This document shows positions 55,834 through 64,000 of a stretch of DNA of 64,000 nt, piece after piece. Positions within the stretch are counted from its first letter, which is position 1, and each line of letters starts with the position of its first letter. The stretch comes from Carettochelys insculpta (Eukaryota > Chordata > Testudines > Carettochelyidae): NCBI RefSeq assembly GCF_033958435.1, contig NC_134161.1:11532001-11596000 (forward strand). The letters run 5' to 3'. A program made the position numbers and the translations under genes. The notes beneath the pieces are model-generated. The model was not told where the DNA came from, made no database searches, and saw only the letters and a program-made list of their open reading frames with translations.

Positions 55834-56234
55834 TTAGAATTTAGCAACATTTTCATCCTTCAGACAGATGTTTTCCAGGGCTGCTGTCTGGCCGAAAGTG
55901 GTTTCCATACTTTCCTTATAACATTTATTCATTTGCTTAACTTTAACATGCCCCCTATTATTCATCAGTTCCTTAAACTAATCATATCTACTTACTCCAA
56001 GTCTTTCTGGCCTGCTATTCATTTTATCCCCCATCTTCAAACCCCATCTGTTTCTTCTGTTTTTCCATGGCATATGCAGCTGGGACCTGGAAATGATTAA
56101 GACTCGGTTGATAAGGAATGCTGCTTTTTCCCAGTCACTTTTCAAAACAGAGCTATACTTGAATCTCTCTGCTTTCATGTGACCCTCTTTAAAAAGGAGA
56201 GAACTACTCGGCATGTGTATCATAGCAGGGACCT
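55834..56234. other. No gene
   Basis: The 113-residue frame at 55759-56100 overlaps the palindrome and has no motif. Nothing else seen. Confidence 0.4.
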
Positions 56235-56305
56235 TGAAAAGCTTAGTTCATTAATATGTGTAAAGCTCTTTGACATCCTTAGACAGAAGTGCAAGGTATT
56301 ATTAG
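56235..56305 (+). mobile_element. L2/MIR-type tail
   Basis: Contains 'atgtgtaaagctctttgaca', 'gaagtgcaaggtattatta': the end of an L2-mobilised SINE, as at 7.1 kb. Confidence 0.7.
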
Positions 56306-58580
56306 AATATTACTGTACCTCAGTTAACTTTTCTTTCTACCTCAAATGCTCTCTTGATCCTTTTACCTGTGGTAACTGTTATCTGACTGTGTTTTACCAT
56401 CTGAATATTTCAATTCAATTATGTTTTTTTTAAAACCATACAGTGAGGTTCAAAATGATCACTATATCACTCCAAGTTTCCACCATTTCCAGAAGGTTAA
56501 TTGAAAGGCAGCCATCTTGGTGACGTTTAGACAAATGAGGATAATTATGTGTTCTCCAGTTCTTTGAGAGGTTAATTGCTTAGATGTACGAAGACTTGAA
56601 GAACAAAGAAGGAATAAATCAGATGCAGGACTATGATCTGATAATGTAATTTGGTATATTTGTGTACAACTCAAACAAATAAACTCCCTAATTAGGTGAA
56701 CTCATTCAGTGGCATGGACACACTGCCAGTTTGCCTGTGTGAGGAGCCTGGACTGCACAAATTTCATTCAAAAGCCAAATGAATCACTCCTCAGGGAAGG
56801 CTCAGAGACAGGCTGCCTGCATAACATGAGAGAAACTTCAGCAATTTCTTAGTGATGGAGGGAGGTAGAAGGGAAAGAATAGGAGATTGAGTAATATTTC
56901 AGGTTCTCTCCTATTAGACGAAGATGTCTTACTTCTAAAGGCTTTGGGGAACTTAGTTTTTGTTTTTTTGTTGCACCTGATGTTTTCTTTTCCCATGAGA
57001 CTCACTGTTGGCTCAAGGTGAAAAAATGGAGGAACTGTGGTCAGGAGCAATAAGTTGGTGAAAAAGAGATGAGAAAGGAAGTTGTCAAGATAGTGCTGGT
57101 TCATCCAGATCCTGCTTTCAAATCACTGTGCACACTGCTTAACAGAAACCCAGCAGCTGAAATAACTAACAAATGTGTTCTCTAGTTCTCCAGTACGGCC
57201 ACAGGTGTGAGTCTGCATAGGAAATGCCTGCCCTCAGGGTGGCCCTCCAAGAAACATTCTCCTACAATGCAGCCATCAGGGTACACTTTGTGGTCGTGTG
57301 TTCATTCTGGACACAGACAGCAAGAGCACCAGCTCTACAGATCCAGTGGAGACAGAGGTAAAATCTCTGTCCCCTCATTCGGGATCCAGAGTAGCCAGGC
57401 CTAGTCTAGGCCTTGTTTTTCCTGTGCAGATGAAAATATCAGACCTTTTCCAGGAGCATGTTTCTGCAGGGTGGCTGTTTCATTTGCTCAAACCCTGTGT
57501 CCAGATTAGCATCATCTTTATTAGACAATTTTCTTTTTAAGAAACCCTCAGTTATTTCCCCCTCTATGTATATTCTTACATACTGAAGAACTCATGAGGA
57601 AAGAAGTTTTATATCCTAGAGAATTCCAGGTAAATTAGATGTTAGCAAAGTCATTTTACAATTTTGCTGATGTGGCCACTTTCTTCCTGTCTGCTGAATG
57701 AAAAATCCCACTTTAATTTCAGAACGAGAAATAAAATACAGGGTTGAATCAAGACGTGTAAAGAGGTGCTGGAATGTCAGGCATTACATTTTCTCAGGTG
57801 GGTTATTTTATTTTGCTTAATTGTTGGTGAATTTTTTGCAAATTGGCAATTATAATTCGAGCTGATTGCTTATACAGGTAATTTACAGATTTCTCATTTG
57901 GCAAGAATGGTTCATAACACCTCCCGTGAAATATGGTTTTATCATCCTTTGAGAGAGTTTTCCTTTTTCTTTGTATTATTACTCCTGCCCAGAGGATGTT
58001 TGCATACTAATTCTGCTTGCTGTGTCTTGCTGAAGGAAGTGAAGCTTCTTTTTTGGTTGTCAATTTTTCTTTTCATTTGTTCTTGCATTTGACACAGATC
58101 TGGCTGGCTTCCCCCACCAATGGTGCATCAAACTGCTGTGAAGGGAATCCAGCCTCTGATCTCTGGGTGCTTTAAGTGTACAGAATCTGAAGAGAAGCCA
58201 GCAATTGCCTCGCACCTAGAATTAGTGCTGACTCCTCAGTCTCCCTTGCATCTTAAAACCACCCTTTCCCAGAATCCCTCCAAAGGTCTGAGCCCTCTGG
58301 CTTTCATCCCAACTCTCAGAGAGCACCTGGTGTGGAAGCATATCACACAGATATCTAACACATTGTTCTGCTTAATCACATGAGAACTACGCAGTTCTAT
58401 ACCACCCTGCCACGTCACCATCTCCCTTGGGAGTTGTAGGGAATCATCCTTGTTTAGATAGGTAGGTAAAGTCCTTTTCTCCCCGTGCCTTAACTGACTC
58501 CTGCAGACTCCTGACTCCCTCACTTTAAGCTGAGGGGGTGGAATGCCAAGGAGACTAAATGTCTGACTTTGTTTAACTTT
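56306..58580. other. No gene; AT-rich single-copy sequence
   Basis: No gene or repeat. 57560-57900 is AT-rich ('ggttattttattttgcttaa', 'ggcaattataattcgagc') and may hold conserved non-coding sequence. Confidence 0.42.
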
Positions 58581-58909
58581 AGGTTACACTGCAGCCCTAT
58601 TTCGAAATGAAGTATTTCAAAACAGCCATTTCAAAATACGACAACGACACACAAGATGCATTTTGAAATAGCCTTTCTGGAGCCATAGCGCTATTTTGAA
58701 ATTGAGACCCGTTATAGCTTATTTCAAAATAGCTCTCTTCCGTGTCTCGATGGAGCCTATTTCTACATAGCAATTTCAAAATAGGCTTTATTCCGCTCAA
58801 GTTGAGGGTTGCCAGTTTTGAAATAACACATCAGCCATTTTGAAATAGTGTGTGTGTAGTGTAGGCGACAGCTAAGTTACTTCAAAATCGCTGGGTAATG
58901 TAACCGTAG
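58581..58909. mobile_element. TTTCAAAATA-rich MITE, copy 2
   Basis: Left end GGTTACACTGCAGCCC and right end (reverse complement) GGTTACATTACCCAGC are imperfect terminal inverted repeats. The inside alternates 'atttcaaaata', 'tattttgaaat' and 'cgaaat' words. Same family as 18313-18680. The PLE at 58928 landed just outside its right end. Confidence 0.7.
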
Positions 58910-58917
58910 CCTTGCAC

Positions 58918-58927
58918 TCCCTCTGTT
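58918..58927 (+). repeat. Target-site duplication, left copy
   Basis: TCCCTCTGTT, repeated exactly at 59698-59707 across the PLE. Confidence 0.82.
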
Positions 58928-59006
58928 TCAGAGGGGTAGCCGTGTTAGTCTGTAGCTTCACAAACAACAAACAGTCCTATGGCACCTTAGACAGTAACAC
59001 ATGTGT

Positions 59007-59045
59007 TAGGTCATGAGCTTTCATGGGTAAAGCCCATTTCCTCAG
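59007..59045 (-). ncRNA. Hammerhead ribozyme motif, intact core (PLE 2)
   Basis: Minus strand: CTGAGGA, an extra A, perfect stem II ATGGG/CCCAT, GAAA, a stem III of the GGT/ACC type weakened to GCT/ACC around a CATG loop, then T-A. The stem II pairs differ from GTGGG/CCCAC but still pair: both strands changed together, as expected under selection for structure or in a distinct subfamily. Confidence 0.72.
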
Positions 59046-59199
59046 ATGGAAATGGAGTGGAAAAACAGAATCCAGGGTTTATGTGGCTGGGAATGGGGGA
59101 GGGGCAGCAGACATTACCTGTCACGAGAGGACCAGTTAACGAAGCACATTAAGTGTCCCATTCCTGTGACTAGTGGAGAGATTGCCCTTGTAATGCGTA

Positions 59200-59690
59200 A
59201 GCCAGTTAAGATGTCTATTCAGGCCAACTTTGAATGTGTTAAATTTCTAAATAAATTCCAATTTGATGTCTCCCTCTGTAATCTTGTGTTGAAATTCTTT
59301 TGTAGAAGAAAGGCTATTTTTAAATCAACTGTTGAATGTCCAGGAGGGTTAAAATAATTGCTTACAGGTGTGGGTGTGTATGTAACCATTCCTGATGTTG
59401 GATTTATGTCCATTCATTCTTTGGTGCAGAGACCTTCCTGTTTGTCCAATATGCATAGCACAGGGCCATTGCTGGCATTTGGTGGCATATATCACTTGAG
59501 TGGAAGTGCAGGTGTATGAGCCCCTGATGGGGTGGCTGATGTATTTATGTCCTGTGGTTGGTTGCTTTGTATAGCTATGTGGACAGACTTGGAAATAGTG
59601 TTTGTTGCAAGGATAAGTTCTTGGATGAGTGTTCCTGTGGTATGGTATGTGGAAGCTGATGAGTATTTCCTTGATATTTTCCCTATGTTG
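59200..59690 (-). pseudogene. Penelope GIY-YIG endonuclease, broken
   Basis: Minus-strand translation aligns with the ORF at 32.2-32.9 kb: a 'HYFQVCPHSY' Cys region, 'STQVIYATKCQQ' (the GIY-type strand), 'AMHIGQTGRSLHQRMNGHK' (Y-I-G changed to H-I-G), 'FNPPGHSTVDLK', and 'FLLQKNFNTRLQRETSNWNL' (catalytic Glu region). Frame changes separate the blocks and the YIG tyrosine is lost, so it is non-functional. Residue differences from the 32 kb copy are many, so the two come from different PLE subfamilies. Confidence 0.82.
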
Positions 59691-59697
59691 TCTGGAG

Positions 59698-61316
59698 TCC
59701 CTCTGTTGTCAGACGACCTCTTGATTGTCTTCCTCGGGTGACAGGAAACACCTCCCCAGTGACTTTGTTACCAGTGACCTCTCCTCTGACTGACCAGCTT
59801 CCTAGATAAGAGTTGTGCTCTTGTCGAAGATGCTTGCAGTTGAATAGAGGAGCATGTTGCATAAAGGACCATATCAGTGTCCCACAGAAATCTGGTCTTC
59901 CATGGAGCCAAAAAGAAAACAAAGAAGGCAACAGGCTGCACATTGAAAATGCAATTTGCAGCTCAGTAAAAATACACCCAGAGAGTGCATAATGTCACAG
60001 AGAATTCACAGATTTCACAGGCAGACTCCTCTAATTATCACAGCATGTTTGTGGTTTTCCCCCACTCCCACTCCAGGGAAACTGAGTGAGGTTTTGCTTG
60101 CTTTCCCCAACCATAAGCAGCATGGTTCTCCCTTTCCTTTCTTGCTCCCTGTGCTGTTGTCTCCACCACAGGCTAGTGGAAGTAAAATTCTACCAGTGTG
60201 AGTAGGGGGAGAGTCCAGATTGGTGCCCATTTTCCAACAGTTGGAAAGCACTTGAGAAGCAAGACAGACGATTTTATATTCATATCCACATTACACCTTT
60301 CTGGCAGTTTGTGCTCTGTATTTACACCCACTGGTCTGTTTGTGCTGCAGTATAGAATCGTGTGGGTGTAAGCTGTTTTCATCCAGCTCATTCTTCTGTG
60401 CTGCCCTTTCCTCCAGTACATTGGACTAGGTGTGAGCACCTGAAAATGGCAACTCTTATCAACACCTCTTGTCTATGTCAAAACTGCCAGGATGGACAGC
60501 TGAACTTCCTGGGAGAAGTTTAGAATGAAAACGCGCGGTTCAAACTTTTTGCACTTGAGCAACGTTGGTTTTCCCTTGGGAAGCTTTGTACTGACTTGAA
60601 AAGAAAATTTTCTCCCCAGATCTCATGTTTAGGGGAATTTTGAACTTCAGCTTGCTGCATGTCAGGTAAGATACTTTTCTTCCCATCTGCTAGGCCAGCC
60701 TGAAACTGCAGATTAATTCTCCACGTTTGCTCTAGTATTGTGTATAAAGATACAGAGAGTTTATCCACCATTCCAGCTGTTTTGAAGATAATTACTACAG
60801 AACTCAACCTGATGTAAAATAATCCTTCTGGGCAGGCAGCCAAAATCCTGAGACTTATCCTCCAAAGACTGAAACTTCTCCATTACCCTTAAGAGTCACA
60901 GAGATAGGAGCTGGTGTTTCAAGACAAATATATTTTAGGAATAATTATGGGTGAATCAGAAGTGGAACCTCAAATGAAAACCTCATCAGTCTTCAGGCTG
61001 AAAAGCCCAGGGTTTGAATCCTTGGATCCCAGCACATTCAAATATCATGAGGTGATATGGTGTTTAGTAGAGTGTAAATGCAGCGTGAGAGGTGAATTTT
61101 GAACCATCTCCTATTGTTTTAGCTCTGGCCTGAATCTTTAAGGAGTACATCTGACAATTTTTCAAGAATATCACAAGGAAGACAATTGTTGCAACTTTTT
61201 GCCCTGGGATGACCATCAGACCCACTGAGCATGGAGCAACTTCCACCATTTCAGGCCAAAATCACATAAGAAAAGCTCACAAGATCATGGTGATGGTGAA
61301 AGCAAATCCAATGTCG
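59698..61316. other. No gene
   Basis: Single-copy sequence. Minus-strand frames at 60015-60439 and 60520-60843 have no recognisable motif. Confidence 0.42.
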
Positions 61317-61522
61317 AGTATCAAAGGGGTAGGCGTGTTAGTCAGTATCTGCAAAAACAATACAAAGTCCTGTGGCACATTATAGACTAACACATTTATT
61401 GGAACATAAGCTTTCATGGGCATACCACATTGTCACTTTGCTGACGCAGTGGGTCTTTGCCCACGAAAGCTTATGCTCCAATAAATCTGTTAGTCTATAA
61501 GTTGCCACAGGGCTTCCCATTG
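61317..61522. mobile_element. Palindromic HHR element 2, probable decayed TSD
   Basis: A 206-bp element with the same head-to-head layout and almost the same length as the unit at 54.35 kb (207 bp). The left arm is minus ('gtaggcgtgttagtcagtat' to 'gtggcacattatagactaac'); the right arm is plus (HHR, 'tgttagtctataagttgcc'). Flanking decamers TCCAATGTCG (61307-61316) and TCTAATGTTG (61523-61532) agree at 8 of 10 positions. Confidence 0.78.
61441..61478 (+). ncRNA. Hammerhead motif, near-intact
   Basis: CTGACGC then A, stem II GTGGG/CCCAC (perfect), GAAA, GC-TTAT-GC and T-C. Only core A9 is changed (to C). The left-arm counterpart (about 61400-61437, minus) keeps GAAA and stem III but has lost the CTGANGA core. 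Confidence 0.62.
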
Positions 61523-61532
61523 TCTAATGTTG

Positions 61533-63130
61533 TCCTTCATTTCCTGTCCACACCTTGAACCTGAGCCGCTACTTGGTCTAGAAAACTACCTCCTTGGCCT
61601 ATCTATAGAGATAACATCAGGACAGGTTTTGTAAGGTCCCTTGATGTGAACAACACTTTCTCCAAAGCCTTGACCAGTCTGATTTTAAATGACTCAAACC
61701 TTCCTCACTTGTCTTAAGAAACCCTGCCATAGATCTCATCCAGATACTGAACCTAAGTCTTCCTTTCTGAGCTTCATCCCACTTTTGGCACCCACTTTGT
61801 ACCACCCTAAGTGTTTCTTCCTCCCCCCGGGTGTCTATGCTTTTTCCGAACAATGTTCCTGTTCCTTTTTTGTTACCATGAAGCTTCATACAGCTGGTGG
61901 ATCCACAGATGACACCAACTGACACTTCAGTGGTGCTATCCAAGCTGGTATTCTGTTGCATATCTGGGATTCATGGACAGCGAGGTTGCTATGAATGTTG
62001 GAAGTATTTTCTTTCTCTTTCCACCAGCAATTCCACTGTCTAGTTAATGCAGCAATGCAGCAGCTTGAAGAAGGTACTCATGATAGAGCTGGTCCAGTTC
62101 GTCCTCCAATCCTAAGGCATCCATGGCCGATTAAAGATCCCTCTGCTTAAATAGCCAGCTGTCCCTTTATCTCATACCTGCACTGGGAGTCTCCTGGCCC
62201 ACATTCTAACAAGTGTGCCAATATCCTTTCCTCATTTGACACTTCTGTGTGCTGGAGAGATTGCATTGAAGTCAGTGAACCTAAGCCAGCTTTATCACAG
62301 AGTGGATTTGGCGTGGTTTCTTGGTTTAGGTGGAGATTGTGACCAATCTGCCAGGCAGATTGAATCATAGTAGCCAGAGCCTGGTATTAACACATGTTAA
62401 TTACAGTTACTTAATTACAGAGCTAGCTGAAATAGCAGTGAAATTCTCCCTTTCTCTCTCCCCCCAGAGGTGTAAGAAAAAAAAATCTAGAGAGCTCCAG
62501 GTTCTTACATTTTCAGGTCTGCTAATGCTGCTAGCAATAAACTCTGCTTTTCTTCTCTTGCGTTTGATTGAAGAACACTAGAAATCAGCCGGGGAGCAGG
62601 TGCTGTATTGTGTTAGATTAGCGCTGATTGAATTCTTACACAGCCAGCTGATTGACGTGCGTGTCCTGCAAGCACAGGATTCTGAAAAGGCCGGGTTGCA
62701 ACCAGGAGGGTATTTTGCTGGATCACGTCCCTTAATCAGTACCCTTGGATCTGTGAACATTGTCAGCAGGCTCTCCTTCTCCTTGGTTTGTGCTGTGGAG
62801 TAGAACCCTGTTCAGGCTTTGCCGGTCATCTGACTGTCAAAAGGAGAAATCAGCTCCCTTGGCCAGAAGATGCCTGTTTGACTTCATGTTCTGAAGCCTC
62901 AGTTCCTTATAAAATTCAAGTTGTTCGGCTACTGGACAAATACGCAGTATGGGCTGTTGTGCCCCAAGCTTATAACTCCTGCTACAAAAATAACCCCAGA
63001 ACAGCTGATTTGGGAGCTGTTAGGGACAGGATGATCCAGCAGATATGTCCCATGGTGCTGTAAAGTTCTTTGTTGCTAATGAAAGGTGGATGCCGGAAGA
63101 TTTCCTGATTTGGAGAAAAGCCCCAGTATT
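61533..63130. other. No gene; possible conserved block at 62390-62720
   Basis: 62390-62720 ('acatgttaattacagttact', 'gattagcgctgattgaattc', 'gctgattgacgtgcgtgtc') is repeat-free with TTAATTA and TGATTGA words. No gene recognised elsewhere in the interval. Confidence 0.35.
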
Positions 63131-63568
63131 CATAGAATCATAGAATCCAGAGGCTGGAATGACCTCAGGAGGTCATTTAGTCCAGCCCCGTGCCTAAAAC
63201 AGGAATAACCCCATATAAATCATCCCACCCATGACTATGCCAAGCTGAGACTTAAAAAGCCTCTAGGGATGGAGATTCCCCCACCTCTCTTGGTAACTCA
63301 TTCCGGTCCTTCACCACCCTCCTGGTGAAATAGTTTTTTCTAATATCCAACCTACACCTCTCCCTCTGAAACTTCAGACCATTGCTCCTTGTTCTGACCT
63401 CTGTCACCTTTGAGAATAGTCTCTCTCCATCCTCTTTAGAGCCCCATTTCAGAAGGATGAAGACTGCTATCAAATCATCCCTCAGTCTTCTCTTCTGCAA
63501 ACTAAATAAGCCCAAATCTCTCAGCCTCTCCTCATAGATCATGTGCTCCAGGCTCCTAATTGTTGCAG
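63131..63568 (-). mobile_element. CR1 LINE, 3' end
   Basis: Contains 'catagaatcatagaatccag', 'gagattcccccacctctctt', 'ccattgctccttgttctgac' and 'cttctcttctgcaaactaa'. It belongs to the subfamily at 49.7 kb and at window position 1. Its end is the usual 3' terminus; it is 5'-truncated near 63568. Confidence 0.93.
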
Positions 63569-64000
63569 CCCAAGAGCATTGGGAGCTACTGAGGGTTGGG
63601 CACTCAGAAATCTGAGCATTGCATACAGGTGTGTCAGTGGGAGTTGAGCGCTTTGGAAAACCAGCACCTCAGTTTGCCTCGATGCTTCAGGTTTCCATCT
63701 GCAAAACCAGGCTGGGAATTCTTCTACACAACAGTGCTGGTGTTAGACCAAGGTCACTGACTCTTCTGTGGGATATTGTGGTTAGGAGACTTCCACAAGT
63801 ACCTGGCTAGCCTGCAAAACGGGTTCCTATATTAACTGTTCCTGGTCAGGTCACGGATGGCACAAAGGTGAACTTTCTTCTGGCATTTCAGTAGTTCTCC
63901 AAGATGTGTAAAAGGTTTGTGTCTCATTCCAGGAGAGGGCCGGGGTTTAGTTCAGTATTTATCCACACTGGTCTGCTCATCCCTTCAGGATACATTGTGT
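63569..64000. other. No gene
   Basis: Nothing recognised to the window end. Confidence 0.4.

Larger units (their letters stand above)
58928..59697 (-). mobile_element. Penelope-like element 2, 5'-truncated, with exact 10-bp TSD
   Basis: A 770-bp minus-strand insertion with the same order as the copy at 32 kb: decayed GIY-YIG region, about 150 bp of 3' UTR, hammerhead core, and tail 'ggtgccataggactg' to 'actaacacggctacccctct'. The exact 10-bp repeat at both edges marks a single target-primed insertion. It is 5'-truncated at the linker/endonuclease boundary. Confidence 0.87.

Noticed and set aside
59532..59741. 69-residue plus-strand frame
   Set aside because: It is the antisense shadow of the decayed GIY-YIG region of PLE copy 2.

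Overview
This 64 kb window is vertebrate nuclear DNA and most likely from a turtle. The evidence is its repeat content: CR1 LINEs on both strands (old and young, up to 1.8 kb), MIR/CORE-SINE and L2-type tails, many small hAT-like MITEs, and Penelope-like elements (PLEs) with GIY-YIG endonuclease remnants and hammerhead-ribozyme (HHR) motifs in their end repeats. A TTTCAAAATA-rich MITE family hints at a softshell turtle, but that is recollection and weak. I found no host protein-coding gene, tRNA, rRNA or CpG-island promoter. The window reads as a gene desert or a very large intron. The only open protein-like sequences belong to transposons.

Layout. 1-15 kb: CR1 and MIR fragments, a decayed transposon-like ORF (3.4-4.1 kb), an inverted pair of an unidentified 154-bp repeat (8.6 and 10.8 kb), and AT-rich single-copy blocks resembling conserved non-coding elements, one with a perfect RFX X-box (13.64 kb). 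15-31 kb: a long palindromic HHR element (15.4-15.95 kb), MITEs, an 845-bp CR1, a palindromic MITE (23.5 kb) and a hAT MITE with target-site duplication (TSD) at 30.8 kb. 31.65-32.98 kb: a three-layer nest in which a MITE holds an HHR repeat that itself holds a 5'-truncated PLE encoding a GIY-YIG domain. 33-54 kb: CR1 (including 49.7-51.5 kb), hAT MITEs, a probable solo LTR (44 kb) and single-copy sequence. 54-64 kb: two more palindromic HHR elements (54.35 and 61.3 kb), a second truncated PLE with an exact 10-bp TSD (58.9-59.7 kb), and a terminal CR1.

Main observation. Seven loci carry the same terminal module: a hammerhead core (CTGANGA, an extra A, a 5-bp stem II, GAAA, a very short stem III, then a T-H cleavage site) followed by a conserved tail. 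Both GIY-YIG copies have this module just downstream of the ORF at their 3' end. Four other loci carry two modules head to head as an inverted repeat. At least one of these (54,352-54,558) is bounded by an exact 10-bp direct repeat, so the palindrome appears to have inserted as one unit. This suggests a non-autonomous, palindromic, ribozyme-bearing PLE derivative mobilised in trans. HHRs in PLEs are known from the literature; the palindromic TSD-flanked unit and the insertion of one PLE beside the predicted cleavage site of another are the parts worth checking.
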